Of a stretch of DNA of 64,000 nt, positions 45,450 through 54,307 are shown in pieces (position 1 is the first letter of the stretch; each line of letters opens with the position of its first letter). The stretch is from CAZLFQ01 sp964625465 (lineage in GTDB: Bacteria > Pseudomonadota > Alphaproteobacteria > Rickettsiales > Midichloriaceae), in assembly GCA_964625465.1 (NCBI GenBank), contig CAZVFD010000006.1:1-64000 (forward strand), read 5' to 3'. The position numbers and the translations under genes are program-made. Below the pieces are notes generated by a model, which was not told where the DNA came from, made no database searches, and saw only the letters and a program-made list of their open reading frames with translations.

Positions 45450-45524
45450 TGGGATGTCGCCAAGTGGTAAGGCAACGGTTTTTGATACCGTCATTCGCAG
45501 GTTCGAATCCTGCCATCCCAGCCA
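45450..45524 (+). tRNA. tRNA-Gln (anticodon UUG)
   Basis: A complete cloverleaf can be folded. The acceptor is TGGGATG/CATCCCA, the D stem GCC/GGC, and the anticodon arm ACGGT-TTTTGAT-ACCGT with anticodon TTG. The T arm is GCAGG-TTCGAAT-CCTGC, discriminator G, and CCA is encoded (45522-45524). It would be charged with Glu and amidated by GatCAB. Confidence 0.97.
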
Positions 45525-45525
45525 A

Positions 45526-46002
45526 TCATTCTAATGTATCGCCTATAGAAATCCCTAAAGTTTTACTTTCTCCGGCTTGTAGTTCGACTACATATTTTAC
45601 TAGTGATCTAGAAAGAATTTGTCTTTGGCTATGAGGAGGCTGATTTGGATGAATTTCTTTTATTATGCCGTTTTCATCAATCATTATTATATCCAAGGAA
45701 ACATAAGTGTTTTTCATCCAGAAAGATGTCTTCTGAGGATTACTAAAGATAAATATCATTCCATGGGCTGGGGGCAGATTCTCCCTATACATTAGTCCTA
45801 GATTCATTTCGCTGTGTGTAGTCGATTCTTCAAGATGTAAAGTGATCAATTCACCGTTAGATTTATGTATATAATAAGTTTCATATTCTCTTATAGGATT
45901 TACTTCCTTTGAAGGTAAGTTTATTAGTAGAAAAACTGAAATCACAGAGAATGCTACCACAAATATTTTGTGTTTTTGGAGAAGGTGTAATAAATGGTTC
46001 AT
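45526..46002 (-). CDS. DUF192 membrane-anchored protein
   Basis: After an N-terminal hydrophobic helix (IFVVAFSVISVFLLINL) comes a DUF192 domain: MNLGLMYRENLPPAHGMIFI, then FSNPQKTSFWMKNTYVSLDI and IIKEIHPNQPPHS. The domain is widespread, of unknown function, and usually exported. ATG at 46002 is chosen; the longer frame begins with TTG. The gene ends one base after the encoded CCA of the tRNA. Confidence 0.85.
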   Translation of the reverse strand: MNHLLHLLQKHKIFVVAFSVISVFLLINLPSKEVNPIREYETYYIHKSNGELITLHLEESTTHSEMNLGLMYRENLPPAHGMIFIFSNPQKTSFWMKNTYVSLDIIMIDENGIIKEIHPNQPPHSQRQILSRSLVKYVVELQAGESKTLGISIGDTLE

Positions 46003-46121
46003 CGAATAAACAAGTGAAGTTGCTATAAAGAGAATATAAACACTAGATTGTAGGGTCAAGAACAAGAGTATAATCTAGAAATATCGTATACATAGCGCTT
46101 TAGTTAAGTTAATATTAGGTT

Positions 46122-46589
46122 ATGGAAACTATAAATATGATTGTTGGCTGGAAGGAATGGATATCAATGCCAGAGTTGAGCCTGCCCGCAATTAAAGCCA
46201 AAATTGATACAGGTGCTGCCACATCGTCACTGCACGCATATAATATCGAATACTTTACTAAAAATGGTGTGAAGTACGTAAAGTTTGAAGTGCATCCGAT
46301 CCAGAAGAATAAAAAAATTACTCGTTATTGCGTTGCTCAGTTAGTAGATAAGAGGCATGTTAAAAGCTCTACGGGCGAGAAGAAAAGAAGACCTGTTATC
46401 AAAACTTTTATTCAGATTGGTGGTAGTAAGCTAGAGATAGAATTAAATTTGACTAATAGAGATTCTATGGGTATGAGGATGTTAATTGGCCGAGAAGCTT
46501 TGGTGGGTAGGATATTAGTTAATCCTTCACATAAGTTTCTGCATGGTAAATTAAGTGTGAAAAAGTCAAAGGAATTATATAAAAAATGA
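46122..46589 (+). CDS. rimB: RimB-like retropepsin-type protease (DUF785 / Zn_protease family)
   Basis: The 155-residue protein matches the PF05618 family: GWKEWISMPELSLPAIKAKI, DTGAATSSLHA (catalytic Asp of the retropepsin fold), RRPVIKTFIQIGG, NRDSMGMRMLIGREAL. In Pseudomonas, RimB modulates the glutamate-ligase activity of RimK. Here it overlaps rimK by four bases (ATGA), so the pair is translationally coupled. Confidence 0.85.
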   Translation: METINMIVGWKEWISMPELSLPAIKAKIDTGAATSSLHAYNIEYFTKNGVKYVKFEVHPIQKNKKITRYCVAQLVDKRHVKSSTGEKKRRPVIKTFIQIGGSKLEIELNLTNRDSMGMRMLIGREALVGRILVNPSHKFLHGKLSVKKSKELYKK

Positions 46590-47500
46590 GCATGAAAATA
46601 GTAATTTTATCAAGAAACACTAGGCTTTATTCCACTAAGAGATTAGTAGAAGCTGCTACCAAACGAGGGCATGAAGTCAGAGTTGTTGACCCGATAAAGT
46701 GCTATATGAATATAAACTCAAAGCAACCAGAAGTTCATTACAAAAATGGCGAGATATTAAATAAGTTCGACGCTATCATACCAAGGGTAGGGGCTTCGGT
46801 TACATTTTATGGCACAGCGGTATTGAGGCAGTTTGAAATGCTTGGGACATATTCGTTGAATGAGTCTATAGCTATTACTAGATCGCGTGATAAGCTAAGG
46901 GCTCATCAGCTGTTTTCAAGAAAAGGAATTGGAATGCCGACAACAGGTTTTGCGCATTCGCCGTCGAATACCAAAGATTTGATACAGCTTGTTGGTGGCG
47001 CACCACTGATTATAAAGCTGCTTGAGGGTACACAAGGTAAAGGTGTAATATTGGCAGATACTGCTAAGGCAGCAGAAAGTTTAGTAGAAGCGTTCAGAGG
47101 TTTGGATGCATTCTTCTTGGTTCAAGAATTCATTAAAGAAGCTAAGGGTGCAGACATAAGATGTTTTGTGGTTGGTGATAAAGTTGTAGCCGCAATGGAG
47201 CGTACAGCCCAAGCTGGTGACTTTAGATCCAATATCCATCGCGGTGGTACTGCAAAACAAATTAAAATAACCCCAACTGAACGTAAAACCGCCATATTAG
47301 CCGCAAAAGTTATGGGGCTTAATGTAGCTGGTGTAGACATTGTACGCTCAAAAAGAGGGCCATTAGTGCTTGAGGTTAACTCATCGCCAGGCCTTAAAGG
47401 TATCGAAAGCACTACAAAAGTAGATGTTGCAGGTCTAATTATCGAGTTCTTGGAAAAGAACTACCAAAGCAATAAAAAAAGCAAAAAAACGAACGGTTAG
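46586..47500 (+). CDS. rimK: RimK-type S6 alpha-L-glutamate ligase (ATP-grasp)
   Basis: RimK adds glutamates to the C-terminus of ribosomal protein S6. The 304 residues show IVILSRNTRLYSTKRLVEAA, the N-terminal SLNESIAITRSRDKLRAHQL, ATP-grasp loop LLEGTQGKGVILA, FIKEAKGADIRCFVVGDKVV and metal-binding VLEVNSSPGLKGIE. The S6 gene is 5.4 kb downstream in the same window. The C-terminal tail is Lys-rich (NKKSKKTNG). Confidence 0.92.
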   Translation: MSMKIVILSRNTRLYSTKRLVEAATKRGHEVRVVDPIKCYMNINSKQPEVHYKNGEILNKFDAIIPRVGASVTFYGTAVLRQFEMLGTYSLNESIAITRSRDKLRAHQLFSRKGIGMPTTGFAHSPSNTKDLIQLVGGAPLIIKLLEGTQGKGVILADTAKAAESLVEAFRGLDAFFLVQEFIKEAKGADIRCFVVGDKVVAAMERTAQAGDFRSNIHRGGTAKQIKITPTERKTAILAAKVMGLNVAGVDIVRSKRGPLVLEVNSSPGLKGIESTTKVDVAGLIIEFLEKNYQSNKKSKKTNG

Positions 47501-47530
47501 CAAGATAATTTACCAATATTAATATTATTT

Positions 47531-47551
47531 TAACATTTGTGTGGTATAATT
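47531..47551 (+). promoter_or_regulatory. extended -10 promoter shared with gene at 40981
   Basis: TAACATTTGTG, TGG, TATAAT (47545-47550) and T reproduce 40930-40950 with one substitution. The ATG at 47587 lies 36 bases on and has AGGAG upstream. Confidence 0.6.
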
Positions 47552-47586
47552 CCTGCGCAATAACTTAATAATATAGGAGTAATAAA

Positions 47587-48924
47587 ATGCTAGATTCTAG
47601 TTTTGAAGACATGATGGTTGGGTTTAATTTTTTGGCCGCTGATAATGATGCTAGAAAATCTATTATGAGCCCTCAAGTAAAGATGATGGAAAAAAGGGAG
47701 CTAAAAACAGATATCAAAGGATTGTTTTTATGCCACGTGACAAAGTATTTTCCTGAAGGCGGAGTAATCTATCCAAGAAGGACTATAGAGATAAATGGTA
47801 GGTCTCCTTTGTTTTTAGGAGTTCTAAATCAGTCGTTAACATTGGGAAGAAGTACTATGCACTTCGCCGTTAACCATCTTGTTGGATCTCATATTGGGTT
47901 TGATACGAATGATTTAGATATCATAGTAATGATACCACTAGAACTGATGAAAAAGCGCGTTGCAGGTGGGTATATAGAGGATGTAATTGTTTTTGGTAGG
48001 TTGGAAATTCCAGTTGGATCGACAATTATGATTCCAAGTTCAAGCATAAAGGCTTTGAATTCAAAAATTGCAATGCTACCTAGCGGAGTAAACGTTGAAT
48101 TTTATGACCCTAAAATAAGTCTTCGAAAGAATATAGAAAATTTCTTTGTGTCGCAAGGCACTCATTATCTAGATTTAAAGGGTGTAGTTGATAATGAAAA
48201 TGCACCGATATATGTAGGGAAATTTGGCTCTGAGCAATATGTGTCTAGCTTAGAATTAATGAAGATTTTAAATAGAACTGTTTGTGTGCATAGCTTATCT
48301 CCATTTTCAATAATAGAAAATCTGTTTATTAATTCGCAGTCTGGGATGGTTCGTGTTGCTGAGGTAAGAAAAGCTCCATTCATAGATAAATTATGTATAG
48401 ATGGAAGTTTTAATAGTACCATGGGAAGGCTGGATAAGTATTTTACAGCTTTGAGAAATAATTTTAATTCTGAAGCTTTGGATTCAAATGAGTTAAACAG
48501 ATTTAGAGATATGATGGCATTGGTAGTTGTGAATTTCTATCAATCGCAATACGGGTCTGCAGGAGCAGAATATAATGATTTATATAATAATTGGTCTAGG
48601 CTTTATAAGTTCCTAAATAAGTACGATGCTCTGAACATTGCAAACCCATCTATTGTCTTATTAGTGGAAGTAACAGGTCTTGATTTTAAAGAAAGAACAA
48701 GTGCTTCTGGCACAAGAGAGGGGTTTTTGGCTACATCACAATTGCATACTGATACTAATGACGAAGTGCTTTATCAAGGGTTCGGGTTGCCTCTTGTAAT
48801 TTCGGGTTCTGAGATGGTTTTGAAATTGTCTGATAAGGTATTGCAGCAATTACACTCGATGTTTGTATCGAGGTCAAAAAAGTTGATTGCAGATGGGAAA
48901 GAGATGGAATTGGGGCTTTTATAG
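47587..48924 (+). CDS. orphan 445-residue protein
   Basis: No family recognised. Notable stretches are KGLFLCHVTKYFPEGGVIY, TLGRSTMHFAVNHLVGSHIG and LDIIVMIPLELMKK in the first 120 residues, an alpha/beta-looking middle, and ATSQLHTDTNDEVLYQGFG near the end. The MHFAVNH segment could hold a catalytic His, but no clear partner residues stand out. There is no signal peptide or membrane helix. AGGAG lies ahead of the ATG. It shares a promoter motif with the HAD-like gene at 40981 and is flanked by rimK and rlmN. Confidence 0.55.
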   Translation: MLDSSFEDMMVGFNFLAADNDARKSIMSPQVKMMEKRELKTDIKGLFLCHVTKYFPEGGVIYPRRTIEINGRSPLFLGVLNQSLTLGRSTMHFAVNHLVGSHIGFDTNDLDIIVMIPLELMKKRVAGGYIEDVIVFGRLEIPVGSTIMIPSSSIKALNSKIAMLPSGVNVEFYDPKISLRKNIENFFVSQGTHYLDLKGVVDNENAPIYVGKFGSEQYVSSLELMKILNRTVCVHSLSPFSIIENLFINSQSGMVRVAEVRKAPFIDKLCIDGSFNSTMGRLDKYFTALRNNFNSEALDSNELNRFRDMMALVVVNFYQSQYGSAGAEYNDLYNNWSRLYKFLNKYDALNIANPSIVLLVEVTGLDFKERTSASGTREGFLATSQLHTDTNDEVLYQGFGLPLVISGSEMVLKLSDKVLQQLHSMFVSRSKKLIADGKEMELGLL

Positions 48925-48989
48925 TAAGCTAAAGTTATATAGTTTTTACCAAGATTTTATGCTATAATGCCTAAAAAATCAGTGGCTAT

Positions 48990-50063
48990 ATGCAGAACTT
49001 AATCGGTTATAACTTAGAAGAATTGAAGCAATTATGCGTGGATCTTGGTGAAAAACCGTTCCGCGCAAAACAGCTTTGGTATTGGATATATAACCAAGGC
49101 GTGCAGGATTTTAATATAATGACTGACTTATCTAAGGCGTTTAGAGAGAAATTAGCGGCGCTTTATTCTTTAAGAAGAATCGATGTCAGCAAAGAATTAA
49201 TATCGTTTGATGAAACTAGAAAATGGCTACTAAAACTGGATGATAAAAACGAAATTGAAACCGTTTTTATTCCTGAGAAAACTCGTGGCACTTTATGTAT
49301 TTCTTCACAGGTCGGTTGCACATTAACTTGTAAATTTTGCCATACTGGCACACAAACATTAGTTAGAAATTTAGAAGCTAGAGAGATTGTTGCGCAGTTC
49401 ATGCATGCCAAAGATTGCTTGAATGACTGGCCAGCTAGTAATGATTCAAGAAAGCTCACAAACATTGTGATGATGGGAATGGGTGAGCCACTTTACAATT
49501 TTGAAAATGTAGTTAAGGCACTTAAAATTCTTATGAGCCCAGAAGGCTTGTGTCTATCGAAGAGGAAGATCACATTGTCAACATCTGGCGTCGTACCAAT
49601 GATTTATGAATGTGGTAAAGAGTTGGGTGTGAACTTGGCAATATCGCTGCATGCTGTAAATGATGACCTACGTAACCACATCGTGCCGCTAAATAAGAAA
49701 TATCCGATTAAAGAATTATTAGATGCTTGTAGAAATTACCCAGCGCTTACAAATCGTACAAGAATTACATTTGAGTATGTAATGTTAAAAGATGTAAACG
49801 ATTCTGAAGCAGATGCACGTGAGTTGCTAAGATTAATTAAAGGCATTCCATCTAAGATAAATCTAATTCCATTTAACCCATGGCCAGGTGCACCATATGA
49901 ATGCTCGACAGACCAGCAGATTAAAAGGTTTGCAAGAGTTCTTCAAGATGCAGGATATATGTCGCCAGTTAGAACGCCGCGTGGTCAGGACATCTTTGCA
50001 GCGTGTGGTCAGTTAAAATCTGAAAGCAAAAGAGTTAGAAAAAGTGAAATGGTGGCTGCTTGA
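48990..50063 (+). CDS. rlmN: dual-specificity 23S rRNA/tRNA (adenine-2)-methyltransferase RlmN
   Basis: RlmN is a radical-SAM enzyme that methylates A2503 of 23S rRNA and A37 of some tRNAs. It has the iron-sulfur motif GCTLTCKFCHTGTQ (CxxxCxxC), MMGMGEPLYNFENV, LSTSGVVPMI, and the second conserved Cys near the end (DIFAACGQL). N-terminal KPFRAKQLWYWIYNQG is typical. Length 357 is normal. Confidence 0.96.
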   Translation: MQNLIGYNLEELKQLCVDLGEKPFRAKQLWYWIYNQGVQDFNIMTDLSKAFREKLAALYSLRRIDVSKELISFDETRKWLLKLDDKNEIETVFIPEKTRGTLCISSQVGCTLTCKFCHTGTQTLVRNLEAREIVAQFMHAKDCLNDWPASNDSRKLTNIVMMGMGEPLYNFENVVKALKILMSPEGLCLSKRKITLSTSGVVPMIYECGKELGVNLAISLHAVNDDLRNHIVPLNKKYPIKELLDACRNYPALTNRTRITFEYVMLKDVNDSEADARELLRLIKGIPSKINLIPFNPWPGAPYECSTDQQIKRFARVLQDAGYMSPVRTPRGQDIFAACGQLKSESKRVRKSEMVAA

Positions 50064-50118
50064 TTATTGCGGTTTGAAAAAATAGCTTGTGAGAGTTGTT
50101 TTTTTCTAACAATAAGAT

Positions 50119-51711
50119 ATGATGCCAGTCAAAGAAATACGTAGAATCCAGATGTCTGAAATCAAAGAACTAGCACTAAAAAGCAATGCATGGCCATTCC
50201 AAGAGGCTAGGGCAATCTTAAAGAAAATAGGTAATAAGTTGCCTGCAAAGGGATATGTATTGTTTGAAACTGGATATGGGCCATCAGGTTTGCCGCACAT
50301 AGGAACTTTTGGTGAAGTGGTGCGTACCACAATGGTTCGTAGAGCATTTGAACTTATCTCTGATATGCCAACAAGACTGTTTTGCTTCTCTGATGATATG
50401 GATGGTATGCGCAAAATTCCAGATACTATTCCAAATAAAGAAGAATATAAGCAATACATGGACTTGCCTTTGACTTCTATACCAGACCCATTTGGAACAC
50501 ATGAGAGCTTTGGTCACCATATGAATTCTCGTTTAAGGGCGTTTCTTGATACGTTTGGTTTTCAGTATGAATTTTTCAGTGCAACAGAGTGTTATAAAAA
50601 TGGTATGCTTAATGAGTACCTAAACAAAGCGCTTGAGAAATATGACGAGATTATGGATGTCATGATCCCAACTTTAGGTGAAGAAAGGCAAAAAACTTAT
50701 AGCCCATTTTTACCAGTTGATCCTGATACAGGTCGTGTGCTGCAAGTTCCGATGCTAGAGGTAGATAAAAAAAATCACACCATTACATTTGAAACTCCAA
50801 GTGGTAAAAAAGTTACTACTGAAGTAACAAATGGCAAAACCAAGATGCAATGGAAGCCAGATTTTGGTATGCGCTGGGCAGCATTAGATGTTGATTTTGA
50901 AACATATGGAAAAGATCATTTAGTAAATGGGCCTATTTATACAAAGATTTGTAATATCATTGGCGGTAAAGGGCCGCATCAGTATTTCTATGAATTATTC
51001 TTAGATGAGAATGGTCAAAAGATTTCAAAATCTAAGGGTAATGGTCTAACCATTGATGAGTGGTTACGCTATGCGCCACAAGAAAGCTTGGCATATTACA
51101 TGTATCTTGCACCTCAGCGCGCAAAAAAATTGTATTTTGATGTTATTCCAAAATCGGTTGATGAGTATATTCAGTACTGGAAGTCATATGAGTCATTGGA
51201 TTTGGCTAAAAAATTAGATAATCCACTTTACCATATTCATAATGGTAACCCGCCTGCATTGCAGCCAGTTATTAGCTTTGCGCTACTATTGAATTTAGTA
51301 AGTGCATGTAATTCGGCCGATCAGCATGTTATTTGGGGATACATTAAACACATGTTGCCTGAGAGCACACCTGAGAATTCGCCATTTTTAAATACGTTAG
51401 TCGAGAAAGCTATCAACTACTATCATGATTTTGTAAAACCTAATAAGAAATTTAGGCCTGCTACCGATAAGGAGAAAGCAGCATTAGAAAAATTGGTTGC
51501 TGTTCTATCTGGACTAGATTCTAAAACTCCAGCAGAGGAGATTCAAAATCAAGTATATGCAATAGCTAAAGAATTTGAATTCGATCAGAAAGATTGGTTT
51601 AAAGCCCTTTACGAAGTATTGCTTGGAGCAGAGCAGGGGCCGCGATTTGGTTCGTTTGTAGCGCTTTATGGTGTTAAGGAAACTGTTGAATTAATTAAAA
51701 GTAAAATTTAA
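50119..51711 (+). CDS. lysS: lysyl-tRNA synthetase, class I
   Basis: This archaeal-type (class I) LysRS is used by Rickettsiales and many other alphaproteobacteria instead of the class II form. Class I signatures are present: GPSGLPHIGTFGEVVRTTMV (HIGH-like HIGT), FSDDMDGMRKIPDTIPN, and KISKSKGNGLTIDEWLRY (KMSKS-like). Length 530 is normal. prfA begins 11 bases later and is probably co-transcribed. An internal ATG at 50152 is an alternative start. Confidence 0.95.
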   Translation: MMPVKEIRRIQMSEIKELALKSNAWPFQEARAILKKIGNKLPAKGYVLFETGYGPSGLPHIGTFGEVVRTTMVRRAFELISDMPTRLFCFSDDMDGMRKIPDTIPNKEEYKQYMDLPLTSIPDPFGTHESFGHHMNSRLRAFLDTFGFQYEFFSATECYKNGMLNEYLNKALEKYDEIMDVMIPTLGEERQKTYSPFLPVDPDTGRVLQVPMLEVDKKNHTITFETPSGKKVTTEVTNGKTKMQWKPDFGMRWAALDVDFETYGKDHLVNGPIYTKICNIIGGKGPHQYFYELFLDENGQKISKSKGNGLTIDEWLRYAPQESLAYYMYLAPQRAKKLYFDVIPKSVDEYIQYWKSYESLDLAKKLDNPLYHIHNGNPPALQPVISFALLLNLVSACNSADQHVIWGYIKHMLPESTPENSPFLNTLVEKAINYYHDFVKPNKKFRPATDKEKAALEKLVAVLSGLDSKTPAEEIQNQVYAIAKEFEFDQKDWFKALYEVLLGAEQGPRFGSFVALYGVKETVELIKSKI

Positions 51712-51721
51712 GGGAAACTAA

Positions 51722-52804
51722 ATGTCTTTTGAAGCGAAGTTAGATAAGATAATTGCAAAGCACGCTGCGTTGAATGATAGGATGATGGATCCGTCTTCTA
51801 TGAATTCGCAAGAATATGCTAAGGTTGCAAAAGAACACTCTGATTTATCATCTATTGTAAAAATTGCTCATGAATATAAAAAAGCAAAACAAGATCTTGC
51901 TGATTCCACGGCATTACTTACTGACCCTAACGCTGATGCCGAAATGAAGGCATTTGCTGAGGAAGAAGTCGCGGCACTGAAGCAGACTTTAGAAAAACTC
52001 GATCATGATATTAAAATAGCATTACTGCCCAAAGATGATGCCGATGCAAAAAACGCTATTCTTGAGATTCGTGCAGGGACAGGCGGTGAAGAAGCTGCTC
52101 TGTTTGCTGCGAATTTATTTAGAATGTATCAAAGATATTCAGAACGTATGGGGTGGAAGTTTGAATTGCTATCTAAATCTGATACTGGGCTTGATGGCTT
52201 TAAAGACGCTTCGGTTGTTATTTCTGGTAAGGACGTGTTCTCAAAATTAAAGTTTGAGTCTGGTGTGCACAGAGTACAAAGAGTTCCAGAAACGGAATCG
52301 AGCGGGCGTATTCATACCTCTGCTGCTACTGTTGCAGTTTTGCCTGAAGCTGAAGAAGTTGATATTCAAATTAATGAAAGTGACATACGTGTAGATGTAT
52401 TCCGTGCCAGTGGTGCAGGTGGGCAGCACGTAAATACTACCGAAAGTGCTGTGCGACTTACCCACCTTCCAACAGGGGTTGTTGTTAGTATTCAGGATGA
52501 GAAGTCTCAGCATAAAAATAAAGCTAAAGCTATGAAACTCTTGCGTTCTAGAGTTTATGAAGCTGAAAGAGAGAAGAAAGATAAAGAACGCCCATCTATG
52601 CGTAAAGGTATGATTGGCAGCGGCGATAGATCTGAGCGCATACGTACCTACAACTATCCACAAAGTAGGGTTACTGACCATAGAATTAACGTTACGCTAT
52701 ATAACCTAAATATGTTTATTAACGAAGGTGAGATTGACGAAATCATAAATGCACTTATAACTCAAGATCAGGCAGACAAGCTTTCGGAAGTATCTGAGGA
52801 TTAA
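51722..52804 (+). CDS. prfA: peptide chain release factor 1
   Basis: RF1 ends translation at UAA and UAG. The 360 residues contain the GGQ loop (FRASGAGGQHVNTTESAVRL), the PxT-type recognition region (HRVQRVPETESSGRIHTSAA) and the C-terminal GSGDRSERIRTYNYPQSRVT. All are normal for RF1. Confidence 0.96.
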   Translation: MSFEAKLDKIIAKHAALNDRMMDPSSMNSQEYAKVAKEHSDLSSIVKIAHEYKKAKQDLADSTALLTDPNADAEMKAFAEEEVAALKQTLEKLDHDIKIALLPKDDADAKNAILEIRAGTGGEEAALFAANLFRMYQRYSERMGWKFELLSKSDTGLDGFKDASVVISGKDVFSKLKFESGVHRVQRVPETESSGRIHTSAATVAVLPEAEEVDIQINESDIRVDVFRASGAGGQHVNTTESAVRLTHLPTGVVVSIQDEKSQHKNKAKAMKLLRSRVYEAEREKKDKERPSMRKGMIGSGDRSERIRTYNYPQSRVTDHRINVTLYNLNMFINEGEIDEIINALITQDQADKLSEVSED

Positions 52805-52840
52805 AATTGCATAGTATTAACAAAAATTGCACAAAAGGGC

Positions 52841-52868
52841 TTGCACTTTGCTAATAATTTTGTACAAT
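52841..52868 (+). promoter_or_regulatory. promoter of rpsF-rpsR-rplI
   Basis: TTGCAC (52841-52846) and TACAAT (52863-52868), 16 bases apart, end 36 bases before the rpsF ATG. GGAG precedes the start codon. Confidence 0.6.
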
Positions 52869-52904
52869 GCCTACACTTATAATTGTATATAAATTGGAGA
52901 ATTA

Positions 52905-53270
52905 ATGGCATTTTACGAGTGTACATTTATCGCGAGGCAAGATATTCCTGCTCAGGACGTGCATAAACTTGCAGATAAATTTGTTGAGCTTTTCAAAGGC
53001 TTAGGGGCGCAAATCCTTAAAAAAGAATATTGGGGTCTTCGTAGCCTTGCGTACCTTATTAAGAAAAATAAGAAAGGTCACTACGTGATGTTAGGTGTTA
53101 GTGCTGACGCGAAAGCAGTAAAAGAGTTTGAGCGTAACTGCAGAATTAACGAAGATATTTTAAAATATCTTAGTTTAAGAGTTGAAAGTGTTGATGATGC
53201 TGCTTCTCCAATGATGCAAGCTCCAGCTAAAGCTGTGCCTGGAATGGGTGCAAACGAAGAAGTAATGTAA
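52905..53270 (+). CDS. rpsF: 30S ribosomal protein S6
   Basis: S6 binds the central domain of 16S rRNA with S18. MAFYECTFIARQDIPAQDV, KKEYWGLRSLAYLIKKNKKG and YLSLRVESVDD are typical. The C-terminal tail PGMGANEEVM has two Glu but does not end with Glu as E. coli S6 does. It is the expected target of the RimK at 46586. It heads the S6-S18-L9 operon. Confidence 0.95.
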   Translation: MAFYECTFIARQDIPAQDVHKLADKFVELFKGLGAQILKKEYWGLRSLAYLIKKNKKGHYVMLGVSADAKAVKEFERNCRINEDILKYLSLRVESVDDAASPMMQAPAKAVPGMGANEEVM

Positions 53271-53287
53271 TTAAAGAGATTGGTATT

Positions 53288-53566
53288 ATGGAAGATTCAA
53301 ACAATTATCATGGTTCGTTAATCCCGAACTCGGTTCTATTTAATAGAAAAAATCCATCTAAAGGTGGTAGCAGATGTCCGCTGTCTGGTAAAGATGCACC
53401 TCAGATCGATTATAAAAATATTTTATTACTTTCTCAGTACGTGTCTAAAAGAGGTAGAATTCTGCCTGGCAGAATCACAAACGTATGTGCAAGTAAACAA
53501 CGTGAGCTTAAGAAAGCTATTAATATCGCAAGAACTCTTGCTTTATTGCCTTATGCAGCAGCGTAA
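53288..53566 (+). CDS. rpsR: 30S ribosomal protein S18
   Basis: The core runs IDYKNILLLSQYVSKRGRIL then PGRITNVCASKQRELKKAI, the S18 signature, ending LALLPYAAA. 92 residues with a slightly extended N-terminus. It lies between rpsF and rplI, in the usual order. Confidence 0.95.
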   Translation: MEDSNNYHGSLIPNSVLFNRKNPSKGGSRCPLSGKDAPQIDYKNILLLSQYVSKRGRILPGRITNVCASKQRELKKAINIARTLALLPYAAA

Positions 53567-53588
53567 CAAATTATAAGTGAGAATTTAA

Positions 53589-54227
53589 ATGCAAGTTATT
53601 TTACTAGAAAAAGTTGAAAGACTAGGTGTGATAGGTGATGTTGTTTCTGTAAAGAATGGTTTCGCAAGAAACTTCCTTTTGCCCCGCAAAAAAGCTATTA
53701 GAGCGACAGAATCTAATATCAAAGTTGTTGAGCTAAGAAAAGCTGAGTTGGAAGCGGAAAATGCTGCCAAGAAAGCAGCTGCAGAGAAATTGGTAGCTAA
53801 GATCAACGGATTGATGGTTAACTTAATCAGACAAGCTGGTGAAGATGGTAGACTATATGGTTCTGTTACTTCAAGAGATATTGCGAACGCAATTACTCAA
53901 ACAGGAAAAGCAGATATATCTTATGATATGATTGTTCTAAACAATAAGTTTAAAGAGATTGGTATTTATCCAGTAGACGTTATGCTTCATGCTGAAGTTA
54001 AAGCTATGGTTTCTTTAAACATAGCTAGAAGTGAAGAAGAAGCGAAAGTAGCTAAAGAAAACCTAGGCAAAGAAGCAAAAAAATCTGAAAAGAAAGCCGA
54101 AGTTTCTGCAGCAGCTGAAGGTGAAGAAAAGCCAAAAGCTAAAAAGTCAGCAAAAGCTAAATCTGAGAAAGTAGAAGAAGCTTCTGAAGACAAACCTAAA
54201 AAAGCAAAGAAGAAAAAAGAAGACTAA
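53589..54227 (+). CDS. rplI: 50S ribosomal protein L9 with extended acidic/basic tail
   Basis: N-terminal MQVILLEKVERLGVIGDVVS and VKNGFARNFLLPRKKAIRAT define L9. The protein is 212 residues, about 60 longer than E. coli L9, because of a Lys/Ala/Glu-rich disordered tail (AKKSEKKAEVSAAAEGEEK, then DKPKKAKKKKED). Such tails occur in other alphaproteobacteria. A strong terminator follows. Confidence 0.95.
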   Translation: MQVILLEKVERLGVIGDVVSVKNGFARNFLLPRKKAIRATESNIKVVELRKAELEAENAAKKAAAEKLVAKINGLMVNLIRQAGEDGRLYGSVTSRDIANAITQTGKADISYDMIVLNNKFKEIGIYPVDVMLHAEVKAMVSLNIARSEEEAKVAKENLGKEAKKSEKKAEVSAAAEGEEKPKAKKSAKAKSEKVEEASEDKPKKAKKKKED

Positions 54228-54253
54228 TAAATTTTAGTACTTATTTAGAATTC

Positions 54254-54284
54254 AAAAGGCTATGTTTTACATAGCCTTTTTTTT
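54254..54284 (+). terminator. Rho-independent terminator of rpsF-rpsR-rplI
   Basis: AAAAGGCTATG (54254-54264) pairs perfectly with CATAGCCTTTT (54270-54280) around TTTTA, and four more Ts follow. This is the clearest intrinsic terminator in the window. Confidence 0.9.
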
Positions 54285-54307
54285 GCATTAATTATTGGAG
54301 GAAGACT

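Noticed and set aside
50119..51711. Archaeal-type class I LysRS as a sign of recent gene transfer
   Set aside because: Class I LysRS is standard in Rickettsiales and many other alphaproteobacteria, so it is lineage-typical here.
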